From an uncultured Oscillatoriales cyanobacterium (GTDB lineage Bacteria; Cyanobacteriota; Cyanobacteriia; Cyanobacteriales; Microcoleaceae), in the NCBI GenBank assembly GCA_903893625.1, contig CAITND010000040.1:1-37692 (forward strand): 37,692 nt of DNA. The letters run 5' to 3'. Positions 16,538 through 24,666 of the stretch are shown one piece after another. A program made the position numbers and the translations under genes. Numbering within the stretch: the first letter of the stretch is position 1; each line of letters starts with the position of its first letter. The notes under the pieces are model-generated. The model did not search any database and was not told the DNA's origin. It was given only the letters and a program-made list of their open reading frames with translations.

Positions 16538-18535
16538 CTAATGTCCAATCAGTTTATCGCGTAATTGTTTAATCCGATCGCGCAGTTTAGCCGCTTCTTC
16601 AAATTCTAATTGTTTCGCCGCCGTTTTCATCTGAGTTTCTAATTGAATAATTAAATCAGGAATACTCTCTAAAGGCAATTCTTCAAAAATTTCAATCTCT
16701 TGTTCTACAGTTTGAGCATTTAACCGCCGGGAGACATCCAAAAACTCCAAAATAGAATTACTGGATTTTTTGATAATTTGTTGAGGAATAATCCCATGTT
16801 TTTGATTATATTTTTGTTGAATCTCTCGCCGTCGGTTGGTTTCATCAATGGCTTTAATCATACTTTGGGTTAAATTATTCGCATATAAAATAGCCTGTCC
16901 TCGGATATTTCGCGCCGCCCGTCCGATGGTTTGAATTAACGATCGATGCGATCGCAAAAACCCTTCTTTATCCGCATCTAAAATCGCCACTAAAGACACC
17001 TGGGGTAAATCTAACCCTTCCCGTAATAGATTCACCCCAATTAACACATCAAACTCCCGATTTTGTAATCCTTGAATAATCTCTATCCGTTCAATAGACT
17101 GAATTTCCGAATGCAAATATCGAACTTTCACACCCCGGTCTTGTAAATATTCCGTTAAATCTTCCGCCATCCGTTTCGTTAATGTTGTGATTAAAACCCG
17201 TTCATCTCTTTCAACTCGGTCTTGAATTTCGCCATATAAATCATCCACCTGTCCTTCCGTCGGACGCACAAAAACCTCTGGATCAATTACTCCCGTCGGA
17301 CGGATAATCTGTTCCACCACTTGACCCTGAGATTGTGCAATTTCCCAATCTCCCGGTGTCGCCGATACAAAAATACATTGATTGGCTTTTTGCCAAAATT
17401 CCTCTGCTTTTAACGGACGATTATCCGCCGCACTCGGTAAACGAAAACCATGATCAATTAAGACTTTTTTTCGCGCTTGATCGCCATTATACATTCCTCG
17501 AATTTGAGGAACTGTAACATGAGATTCATCAACGACTAATAACCAATCATTGGGAAAATAATCAATTAAACATTCGGGGGGTTCTCCCGCTTGTCTTCGG
17601 GCTAAATGGCGAGAATAGTTTTCCACGCCATTACAATATCCCACCTCCCGTAACATTTCCAAATCATAACGAGTGCGTTGAGATAACCGTTGTGCTTCTA
17701 ATAGTTTACCTTGGGTTTCTAATTCAGCAACTTGTTGTTTTAATTCCTGTTCAATATCATCACAAGCCATTTCTAAGCAATCTTCTGGGGTAACAAAATG
17801 TCGCGCCGGATAAATACTTAATCCCTCTAAACTTTGCAAAACTTCCCCCGTCACGGGATCAACATAACGAATGGCTTCAATTTCATCGCCAAAAAATTCA
17901 ACTCGAATAATCCGATCTTCATAGGCGGGGCCAATTTCTAAAACATCTCCTTTCACCCGAAACCGTCCTCGCGTTAATTCAGTATCATTGCGGGTATATT
18001 GTACAGATACTAATTCGCGTAATAATTCCCGTTGATCGATTTCTTTTCCCACTTGTAAGGGAATGGCTGCTTTTAAATATTCGGCTGGCATTCCTAACCC
18101 GTAAATACAACTAATAGACGCAACAACAATTACATCTCGCCGTTCAAATAAAGATCGAGTGGCGGAATGGCGGAGCATATCAATTTCATCATTAATAGAA
18201 GCGGTTTTTTCAATATAAGTATCGCTAACGGGGAGATAGGCTTCCGGTTGATAATAATCGTAATAACTGATAAAATATTCAACAGCATTTTCAGGAAAAA
18301 ATGAACGAAATTCGTTGCATAATTGCGCCGCCAAGGTTTTGTTATGAGCTAAAACCAGAGTCGGACGGCCTATTTTTTCAATTACTGAGGCGATGGTAAA
18401 GGTTTTTCCGGTTCCGGTTGCCCCCAATAGGGTACTAAAGGGTTGTCCGTTGCTAATATTATTGATGAGTTGAGCGATCGCGTGGGGTTGATCGCCAAGG
18501 GGTTGAAAGGGAGCCTGAAGTTGAAAGGGGATCAT
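16538..18535 (-). CDS. uvrB: excinuclease ABC subunit B
   Basis: UvrB is the damage-verifying helicase-like subunit of nucleotide excision repair. It is loaded by UvrA and recruits UvrC. The Walker A motif GATGTGKT is at 38-45, the DNA-clamping beta-hairpin begins [12 protein letters not shown] at 91-102, VVDESHVT (Walker B type) is near 331-338, and QTIGRAARN (helicase motif VI) is near 536-544. A UVR coiled-coil motif that contacts UvrC ends the protein (about 625-660). The 665-residue length is standard. The ATG at 18535 lacks a Shine-Dalgarno sequence and is directly preceded by a pyrimidine-rich tandem repeat. Confidence 0.98.
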   Translation of the reverse strand: MIPFQLQAPFQPLGDQPHAIAQLINNISNGQPFSTLLGATGTGKTFTIASVIEKIGRPTLVLAHNKTLAAQLCNEFRSFFPENAVEYFISYYDYYQPEAYLPVSDTYIEKTASINDEIDMLRHSATRSLFERRDVIVVASISCIYGLGMPAEYLKAAIPLQVGKEIDQRELLRELVSVQYTRNDTELTRGRFRVKGDVLEIGPAYEDRIIRVEFFGDEIEAIRYVDPVTGEVLQSLEGLSIYPARHFVTPEDCLEMACDDIEQELKQQVAELETQGKLLEAQRLSQRTRYDLEMLREVGYCNGVENYSRHLARRQAGEPPECLIDYFPNDWLLVVDESHVTVPQIRGMYNGDQARKKVLIDHGFRLPSAADNRPLKAEEFWQKANQCIFVSATPGDWEIAQSQGQVVEQIIRPTGVIDPEVFVRPTEGQVDDLYGEIQDRVERDERVLITTLTKRMAEDLTEYLQDRGVKVRYLHSEIQSIERIEIIQGLQNREFDVLIGVNLLREGLDLPQVSLVAILDADKEGFLRSHRSLIQTIGRAARNIRGQAILYANNLTQSMIKAIDETNRRREIQQKYNQKHGIIPQQIIKKSSNSILEFLDVSRRLNAQTVEQEIEIFEELPLESIPDLIIQLETQMKTAAKQLEFEEAAKLRDRIKQLRDKLIGH

Positions 18536-18539
18536 AGGA

Positions 18540-18620
18540 GAGCAGGGGGAGCAGGGGAAGCAGGGGGAGCAGGGGGAGTAGGGGGAGTAGGGGAAGTAGG
18601 GGGAGTAGGGGAAGTAGGGG
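18540..18620. repeat. G-rich tandem repeat abutting uvrB
   Basis: About nine units of the type AGGGGGAGC or AGGGG(A/G)AGT run head to tail, giving many runs of four or five G with spacers of three to five bases on the plus strand. The repeat begins within 5 bases of the uvrB start codon. Open frames through it on both strands (poly-LLP type) are artefacts of the repeat. Confidence 0.9.
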
Positions 18621-18636
18621 CGAGGTCTCCTCGCCC
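18618..18636. repeat. 8-bp GC hairpin
   Basis: GGGCGAGG and CCTCGCCC are perfect arms around a TCT loop at the upstream edge of the G-rich repeat. In the uvrB direction it would form in the 5' leader if transcription starts further upstream. Confidence 0.6.
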
Positions 18637-18866
18637 GTCAACAGTTTTACTTATTATGCCAAAAAGAGATTTTTCTCAACGCAGTATTTACTAAAGATCC
18701 CGTTTATTTTATAATTTATTTAGCTTTAATCCAAAATTAACACCTAACCCGTCCTTAATTATGCCCTTAATTGCGTGAAAGGTTAGGAAAATTTTAATGA
18801 TGAAATTCATCGCAGGGTTAAGTATAAATTATGAATTCACCCTGTCAAAAAAACTAGGTATTCATC
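18637..18866. promoter_or_regulatory. spacer with a possible operator and promoter for the NRPI protein
   Basis: GATGAA-A-TTCATC at 18799-18811 is a perfect 6+1+6 palindrome. A TATAAATT box follows at about 18823. The palindrome is placed where a repressor or activator site could be. This is inference from position and symmetry alone. Confidence 0.3.
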
Positions 18867-19352
18867 ATGACCGTTAGCTCATCTACACCCAAAAGGGGGA
18901 ATGCTGGGAAGCGAACCAGTGGAACAGCAAACTCAAATCAAAATAATAAAACTCAAGCTGATCCGGTTAAAATAGACACTGTTGAAAACGAACAAACTAT
19001 AGATATGAGCCAAGAAAATCAGTTAGATATTGTGGACAAACCTGCAAAAAAAGGCTCTCAAGCCAATACTGCGGCTACCCAAATTCAAGTTGCTTCAACG
19101 ATGACATTTATGAATCGTCCCATTGAACATAGCCATCTTGAAATTGTGGGGATGCTATCAGCAAATCGTCCTATTTTTAAATCCAATAGCCCTAATGATG
19201 TGGCATTCATTCACTTAGAAGATGCTGTAGGCGCATTAGCAAATCGTCCCATTGAAGCCAGTCATTTGCAAATTACCTCAATGGTGATGAACCGTCCTAT
19301 TGCGAATAATGATATTGATGATCCAGTCACTTTGATGGGATTTTTGGATTAA
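18867..19352 (+). CDS. NRPI-repeat protein, function unknown
   Basis: The 161-residue product has a disordered, basic, Asn/Thr/Lys-rich N-terminal half (1-70). The second half is built from degenerate units beginning NRPI: MNRPIEHSHLEIVGML, ANRPIFKSN, ANRPIEASHLQITSMV and MNRPIANNDIDD, ending TLMGFLD. There are no cysteines, signal peptide or membrane segment. I recall similar NRP(I/V)-repeat proteins in cyanobacteria without known function. The repeats would suit a scaffold, adaptor or multi-site binding partner, but this is speculation. It is monocistronic, with a clear terminator after it. Confidence 0.75.
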   Translation: MTVSSSTPKRGNAGKRTSGTANSNQNNKTQADPVKIDTVENEQTIDMSQENQLDIVDKPAKKGSQANTAATQIQVASTMTFMNRPIEHSHLEIVGMLSANRPIFKSNSPNDVAFIHLEDAVGALANRPIEASHLQITSMVMNRPIANNDIDDPVTLMGFLD

Positions 19353-19380
19353 ACCTTAAATTGAATCATTGTTCTGAATC

Positions 19381-19428
19381 AAAATCGGGTTTCTGAAGTT
19401 AAAAAGCAGAAATCCGATTTATTTTATT
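19381..19428. terminator. bidirectional terminator-like hairpin
   Basis: AATCGGGTTTCTG pairs with CAGAAATCCGATT (one G-T pair) around AAGTTAAAAAG, followed by TTATTTTATT on the plus strand and preceded by an A-run, so it can end transcripts from both sides. It lies between two convergent genes. Confidence 0.75.
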
Positions 19429-20035
19429 CGGGTAATTCTGGATAATTTGAGGGTTCTTGTTGATCAAAATTCACGCCTTCATAGAGTTCACTAAAGTTAA
19501 AGTTAATCTCCAAAGATGCTAATTTAAACTCTGATATTTCTCCTTCATATTCGGTTAAAACCCACTGACTTCTATCGTTTTTAACATATTGCATCACTTT
19601 ATAGTCTTGTTGAGCAATTAAAATATATTCTTGCAGTTCTGGAATAGAACGATAATAAGTAAATTTATCGCCTTGATCATAATTTTGTGTTGATTTGGAT
19701 AAAACTTCAGTAATCAACATTGGGTTAATCACGGTTGTTGTTCCGGTTCCGTTATAAATGGGAGGACGTTGAAGTACCATGACATCGGGATAGGTATATT
19801 GACGATAACGGGGTATCCACAACCGCACATCCCCAATATAAACATCATAATTTTGTCCTCGGAGTGCAAATTTTAGATCAGCTGCAATGTTCAGAGCAAT
19901 TTTATTATGATTGGTTGTTCCTCTGGTCATGGGGACAATTTCTCCGTCTCGATATTCGTGTTTGTAGTCAGCTTGTTCTTCCTGTTCTAAATATTCTTCG
20001 GGTGTGTAATAGCGGGTTTGTAACTGAGAAATCAT
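19424..20035 (-). CDS. Uma2 family (DUF820) nuclease-like protein
   Basis: The 203-residue product has the usual Uma2 order: RYYTPEEYLEQEEQADYKHEYRDGEI split between the N-terminal helix and first strand, then NIAADLKFALRG, YIGDVRLWIP, YPDVMVLQRP and the catalytic-type ITEVLSKST followed by KFTYYRSIPELQEYILI. This is a PD-(D/E)xK restriction-endonuclease-like fold that is extremely multiplied in cyanobacteria, often linked to mobile DNA. The biological role is unknown. It is monocistronic. Confidence 0.9.
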   Translation of the reverse strand: MISQLQTRYYTPEEYLEQEEQADYKHEYRDGEIVPMTRGTTNHNKIALNIAADLKFALRGQNYDVYIGDVRLWIPRYRQYTYPDVMVLQRPPIYNGTGTTTVINPMLITEVLSKSTQNYDQGDKFTYYRSIPELQEYILIAQQDYKVMQYVKNDRSQWVLTEYEGEISEFKLASLEINFNFSELYEGVNFDQQEPSNYPELPE

Positions 20036-20166
20036 AATCCACCTTTAAGTCATCAGTTTTTACCAATTTATAGTTTATCAAAAATTCCTGAGAATTTTGT
20101 TGACTTAGGCTGAAAAATTAGGTTGATTATCCTGTATGATCCTGTTATATATTATTGTAAGGTAAA

Positions 20167-20373
20167 ATGTTTGATTTTTTGACCAACCCTTTTGTGATTT
20201 TAATACTGGCGATTCTTCATGGTGTTATTGGTGCGATCGCGGCTTTTGTTGCTCAACAAAAAGGACGCAGTTACTCCCGGTGGTTAATCATCGGATTAAT
20301 TGGAGGAACTCCCGCCCTGATTGTGGCATTATTATTAAAACCAACTTCAGTTTCAGTAATCAGTAATCAGTAA
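20167..20373 (+). CDS. small two-helix membrane protein
   Basis: The 68-residue product has two membrane segments (about 8-29 and 40-58) separated by a basic loop, QQKGRSYSRW. By the positive-inside rule the loop should face the cytoplasm. No function was recognised. Its last residues (VISNQ) come from a heptamer-like CAGTAAT repeat that runs across the stop codon, so the C-terminus may be variable. Confidence 0.65.
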   Translation: MFDFLTNPFVILILAILHGVIGAIAAFVAQQKGRSYSRWLIIGLIGGTPALIVALLLKPTSVSVISNQ

Positions 20374-20473
20374 TTAGGGAACAGGGAATAAATAGTAATC
20401 AGTAATCAGTCAGTAGAGACGTGCCATGGCACGTCTGTACACAGTCAGTAGAGACGTGCCATGGCACGTCTCT
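20352..20473. repeat. mixed heptamer tracts and two CCATGG palindromes
   Basis: CAGTAAT heptamers (20353 onward and again near 20396-20410) flank a GGGAACA-type unit. They are followed by two copies of the GACGTGCCATGGCACGTC palindrome at 20415-20436 and 20450-20473, each preceded by CAGTCAGT. The tract ends 22 bases before the M42 peptidase start. Confidence 0.85.
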
Positions 20474-20494
20474 CTACACAGTCAACGGTCAACA

Positions 20495-21565
20495 ATGGAT
20501 TATAATACTTTATTTAAAACGATTGAAGATTTAGTCTTTCAACATTCTCCTAGTGGGGTGGAATGTGAAATCAATCAATGGTTGTTAGAACGATTTTCTC
20601 AACTGGGTGTGGAAGTTTGGCGAGATAACGCCGATAATATTATTGCTAAAATTCCGGGTCAAAATTCAAAACGAGCGATGGGTTCCGCCCAGCCGAAGGC
20701 TATCGCTATTACCGCCCATAAAGACGAAATTGGCATGATCGTTAAAAGTATTGAAGATCAGGGACGAGTTTCGGTTAGAAAATTAGGAGGTTCATTTCCT
20801 TGGGTATATGGGGAAGGCGTTGTTGATTTATTAGGAGATCATCAAACCATTAGCGGAATTCTTAGCTTTGGTTCTCGTCATATTTCCCATGAATCTCCGC
20901 AAAAAGTTCACCAAGAAGAGAAAGCGTTAAAATGGGAAGATGCTTGGATCGAAACAAAATGTACAACGGAGGAATTAGCATCTGTCGGTATTCGCCCTGG
21001 AAGCCGGGTTGTTGTCGGGAAACACCGGAAAAAACCGATCCGCCTGAAAGATTATATTGCTAGTTATACCCTCGATAATAAAGCCTCCGTTGCCATTTTA
21101 TTAGCCTTAGCAGAAACAGTAAAACACCCTCCAATAGATGTGTATTTAGTTGCTTCTGCTAAGGAGGAAGTTGGAGCAATTGGGGCGTTGTATTTTACCC
21201 AGAGGCAAACTTTAGAAGCGTTAATAGCCCTAGAAATTTGCCCTCTAGCCCCGGAATATCCCCTTACAGGAGATGAAAAACCCGTGTTGCTGTCTCAGGA
21301 TAGCTATGGCATTTATGATGAGGGGTTAAACTGGGAATTGCGACAGGCGGCAACCAGCACAGGGGTTCCATTACAACTGACGATCCTGAATGGGTTTGGC
21401 AGTGATGCTTCCATTGCGATGAAATTTGGCCACGTCGCCCGGGCTGCTTGTCTGGGGTTCCCGACTCAAAACACTCATGGTTATGAAATTGCTCATTTGG
21501 GGGCGATCGCTAACTGTATTAAAATCCTACAAGCCTTCTGTAATCAGGATTTCAGCCCAGGTTAA
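20495..21565 (+). CDS. M42 family metallopeptidase
   Basis: M42 enzymes are cytoplasmic co-catalytic metallo-aminopeptidases (glutamyl aminopeptidase/TET type) that form large oligomers. From the ATG at 20495 the product is 356 residues. Metal ligands and catalytic residues are visible: H75 in TAHKDEIG, D194 in TLDNKASVA, E224-E225 in SAKEEVGAIGA, and the late NTHGYEIAH block with the last His ligand. The GFGSDASIA motif is typical. An in-frame ATG at 20426 would translate the palindrome repeats and is rejected. It lies just upstream of tRNA-Glu. Confidence 0.9.
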   Translation: MDYNTLFKTIEDLVFQHSPSGVECEINQWLLERFSQLGVEVWRDNADNIIAKIPGQNSKRAMGSAQPKAIAITAHKDEIGMIVKSIEDQGRVSVRKLGGSFPWVYGEGVVDLLGDHQTISGILSFGSRHISHESPQKVHQEEKALKWEDAWIETKCTTEELASVGIRPGSRVVVGKHRKKPIRLKDYIASYTLDNKASVAILLALAETVKHPPIDVYLVASAKEEVGAIGALYFTQRQTLEALIALEICPLAPEYPLTGDEKPVLLSQDSYGIYDEGLNWELRQAATSTGVPLQLTILNGFGSDASIAMKFGHVARAACLGFPTQNTHGYEIAHLGAIANCIKILQAFCNQDFSPG

Positions 21566-21594
21566 AAAAAGTCTAAAAAAAAAATCTAAAAGGG

Positions 21595-21623
21595 TTGACA
21601 CCGATTGGGATATAGGCTAGATT
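21595..21623 (+). promoter_or_regulatory. sigma-70 type promoter of tRNA-Glu
   Basis: A consensus TTGACA at 21595-21600 and TAGATT at 21618-21623 are separated by exactly 17 bases. The transcript would begin near 21630, giving a leader of about 60 bases before the tRNA. Confidence 0.8.
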
Positions 21624-21689
21624 AGTAAAGGTGAAAGACGCCAAGCCAATGCACAAATCAAGCAAAGGCTGAATGTCAAGAGTCGCAAG

Positions 21690-21761
21690 CCCCCATCGTC
21701 TAGAGGCCTAGGACACCTCCCTTTCACGGAGGCGACACGAGTTCGAATCTCGTTGGGGGTA
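21690..21761 (+). tRNA. trnE: tRNA-Glu (anticodon UUC)
   Basis: All arms can be drawn. The acceptor GCCCCCA pairs with TGGGGGT (first pair G-U). The anticodon stem CCTCC/GGAGG encloses CTTTCAC with anticodon TTC. The T-arm ACGAG/CTCGT encloses TTCGAAT. The discriminator is A and CCA is not encoded. In cyanobacteria this tRNA serves both protein synthesis and, as glutamyl-tRNA, the C5 route to chlorophyll, haem and phycobilins. Confidence 0.97.
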
Positions 21762-21813
21762 CTAATTAATATAAATATAAAAATAAGGCTTCAACTTGAC
21801 AATCAATCTTAAC

Positions 21814-24615
21814 TCAAACGGAAGAGGATTGAGAGAGGAAGATTGTGGTGACATCCACAATCACATCATACCGGAAATTATTAACTAAACGGGTAAGGAT
21901 TTGGGTTAACTCACTGTGATCAGTCGAAATTTCCTCTAGCACTTGAAAAATTAACCGATCATCAAGTTGAACTGCACCTTCATACAGTTGTAAAATCAAA
22001 TCTAAACCAATCTCGTTCAAATCAGAGGAGTTTAGAGTGAGTTCAGATGTAGATTCAGACAGAATCGTCTGATCTTGATGATCTCGATACTGATATTCTA
22101 TTCCTAAATAGTGTGCAATTTTTTCTAATAAGAGGGTTTGTTGTACTGGTTTGTGAATACAATCTTGACATCCAATGGCTAAAATTTTTGATTTTTCTTC
22201 TTCAAAAACACTCGCTGTAACTGCAATAATAACCGGATCGGGTTCTAAGGATTGAGATTTAATAGATTGAGTGGCTGTATATCCATTAACAATTGGCATA
22301 TTCATATCCATTAAGATTAATTGAGGATACCAACTCAAGGCAATTACGATCGCTTCCTCTCCATTTTGTGCCTCCTGAACCTCAAATCCAATGGGTTCTA
22401 AAATTTTTCGCAAAACTTGGAGATTTTCCCAACGATCATCTGCAATTAAAACCCGATAGATTTGAGTAGGATTCGCAATTCCAATCACGGGTTTATTCTG
22501 AATATTGGATTGATAACCATCTAGTTCTTCCGTTAATTTAGCTTGGATGTTAAAATAAAACATTGTTCCTTTTCCGACGGTGCTTTTAACCTTAATTTCT
22601 CCTCCCATTAGTTGAATAAATTGTCGGCTAATGGATAATCCTAAACCCGTACCTTCTACTGCTTTTTTTCCGGCTTCTGTTTGGATAAAGGCTTCAAAAA
22701 TACTCTCTAGTTGATCCGCTTCAATCCCAACACCTGTATCTTCTATTTCAAAGTTTAAGGTAATTTCTTGTAAGGAATCGAAATTAGAATTCAACAGTCT
22801 TTTGACTCGTAAACTCACTGAACCAGAATCTGTAAACTTAATCGCATTTCCTAATAAATTAATTAAAATTTGGCGTAATTTTTTTTCGTCCATTTCTATA
22901 TATTGAGGGACGTTTTTATCACAAATAATCATTAAATCTAACCCTTTAGATTCTGCTTTTAATTGTAACATTTGTTTGATTAAATCCAACAAATGATAGA
23001 GGTTAAAACTACTGGGACTAATGGAAATATGACCGGATTCAATTTTAGCCATATCGAGAACATCATTAATTAAAGATAATAAATGTTCTCCACTGCGACT
23101 AATAATTTGGATATATTCTTTGGGTTCAGGTTCAAGAGTATGGTGATTATTTAATATTCCTGTAAACCCTAAAATAGCATTCAAAGGAGTTCGTAATTCA
23201 TGGCTCATTCGTGCCAAAAATTCACTTTTAGCCCGGTTAGCAATTTCTGCCATATCCTTTGCTTGTTTCAGTTCAGATGTGCGTTCTTCGACTCGTTCTT
23301 CTAATACTGTATTTGTTTGTTCTAAAGTTATAAAGTGATCCCTTAATTGTTGTGCCATTTGATTAAAAGTTGTCGCTAAAACTCCGATTTCATCGGAACG
23401 ATTTAGCTCAATTTTTTGATAAAAATCTCCCTGAGAAAAAGCGATCGCGGCTTCTTTTAAACTGACCAAAGGAACCAAAATCCAACGAGAAGTGAATAAA
23501 CCCATCAGAGTTGCTATCAGTAAAGCAACTATACTTAACAAAATAGTTGTGCGTGTATTTTGATTAATTTGCTGCATGAAATCCGATTCAGGAACTACAA
23601 CAATAATTAACCAATCTAAACCTATTTTATCCTGCCAAGGAGTGACATGAACAAAAAATTTCTGGCTGTCTTGATTAAAACTAAAATTTTCTTTTTCTTT
23701 GATTTTAGTTAAATCAATAAAATGTTTCTGTAAATGTTGGGTCGTTAACCGAATTAAATCATCTTTAATTTCCGTCCCTTTAATCCGTTCTGCTTCTTCT
23801 TTAACTAAACGATAAGACTGAGCATTACTAGAACTTGCTACTAATAATCCATTGCGTTCTAAAATAAAGGTTTTGCCCGATGAACTAATTTTTATATTTT
23901 TTAAAAAATCACTAATTTGAGATAATTGTTGATCCACACTTAATACCCCAATCAATTTTTTATTTTGATCATAAAGGGGTTGACTGTAAGCAATAGAAAT
24001 ATATTGAGGATAGCCTTCCCAATTGTAAATTTGACTCCAAACCGCGTGACCAACTTTCACCGGATCAGCATACCAAGATTCTGCTTTAAAATTATAGCTA
24101 TCTGCAATATCATAGGCAGGTTGAATTCGATTTCCCAGAGTATCTGTTTTATAGGAAAAACTCTTTCCTTTCGTTCGTTTCCAAGAGGTTTCACTAATTT
24201 CTTTATAACCTTCAGGGTATCGACCTGCACCAATAAATTCCCCTGTGGAACTGCCAAAACTAATATAACCCACATTCGGAAAAATTTTTAATTGTTGCCA
24301 AAAGTATTTTCCAGTAGTTGGAAAATTATGAATATCTAACAATCCTAATTGAATTGCTTGTTGATTGAGTTGGTTAATAGAAACCGGAACCGATAAATAA
24401 GTATTTAGATGTTGTTCCAAGCGATCGCTAATTTCCTGTTGTAATTGATTGGCTAAATCATTGACCGTCTGTTGTCCATTCCGAAAAGATAGCCAACTCA
24501 CCAACCCAACAGAACTAAAAATTAACACCGAAAAAGGAAAGACCAAAACATAACGTAATGGAATTTTTCTACAAGGTTTCACTAAATAACGGCTTAAAAA
24601 AGAAGGCATTTTCAA
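21814..24615 (-). CDS. dCache hybrid sensor histidine kinase
   Basis: The 933-residue membrane protein has TM1 (about 22-42), an extracytoplasmic double-Cache-like sensor (about 50-345, with GYPQYISIAYSQPLYD), TM2 (about 356-378), HAMP (about 378-430), a coiled coil and HisKA with the phospho-acceptor H472 in SHELRTPLN. The ATPase domain has the N box (LINLLGNAIKF), G1 (DTGVGI) and G2 (GTGLGLSIS). A receiver domain follows (about 720-838, D770 in LILMDMNMP, K822). The last 70 residues are unassigned. It starts 51 bases after the diguanylate cyclase upstream, so the two are probably one operon. The ligand is unknown; dCache sensors usually bind small molecules. Confidence 0.93.
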   Translation of the reverse strand: MKMPSFLSRYLVKPCRKIPLRYVLVFPFSVLIFSSVGLVSWLSFRNGQQTVNDLANQLQQEISDRLEQHLNTYLSVPVSINQLNQQAIQLGLLDIHNFPTTGKYFWQQLKIFPNVGYISFGSSTGEFIGAGRYPEGYKEISETSWKRTKGKSFSYKTDTLGNRIQPAYDIADSYNFKAESWYADPVKVGHAVWSQIYNWEGYPQYISIAYSQPLYDQNKKLIGVLSVDQQLSQISDFLKNIKISSSGKTFILERNGLLVASSSNAQSYRLVKEEAERIKGTEIKDDLIRLTTQHLQKHFIDLTKIKEKENFSFNQDSQKFFVHVTPWQDKIGLDWLIIVVVPESDFMQQINQNTRTTILLSIVALLIATLMGLFTSRWILVPLVSLKEAAIAFSQGDFYQKIELNRSDEIGVLATTFNQMAQQLRDHFITLEQTNTVLEERVEERTSELKQAKDMAEIANRAKSEFLARMSHELRTPLNAILGFTGILNNHHTLEPEPKEYIQIISRSGEHLLSLINDVLDMAKIESGHISISPSSFNLYHLLDLIKQMLQLKAESKGLDLMIICDKNVPQYIEMDEKKLRQILINLLGNAIKFTDSGSVSLRVKRLLNSNFDSLQEITLNFEIEDTGVGIEADQLESIFEAFIQTEAGKKAVEGTGLGLSISRQFIQLMGGEIKVKSTVGKGTMFYFNIQAKLTEELDGYQSNIQNKPVIGIANPTQIYRVLIADDRWENLQVLRKILEPIGFEVQEAQNGEEAIVIALSWYPQLILMDMNMPIVNGYTATQSIKSQSLEPDPVIIAVTASVFEEEKSKILAIGCQDCIHKPVQQTLLLEKIAHYLGIEYQYRDHQDQTILSESTSELTLNSSDLNEIGLDLILQLYEGAVQLDDRLIFQVLEEISTDHSELTQILTRLVNNFRYDVIVDVTTIFLSQSSSV

Positions 24616-24666
24616 GAGTAAATGCTAAATCTCTTCATCTGTAATTTTCAACGCTGATAGTCAATG

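Noticed and set aside
18459-18694. Open frames through the G-rich repeat on both strands
   Set aside because: They encode only repeat-derived LLP or GGAGG strings and overlap uvrB.
20426-20494. N-terminal extension of the M42 peptidase
   Set aside because: The extra residues are translated palindrome repeats; the ATG at 20495 gives the normal family N-terminus.
24057-24291. Open frames inside the hybrid kinase gene on either strand
   Set aside because: The kinase frame is continuous with recognisable sensor sequence; the others have no start signals or family character.
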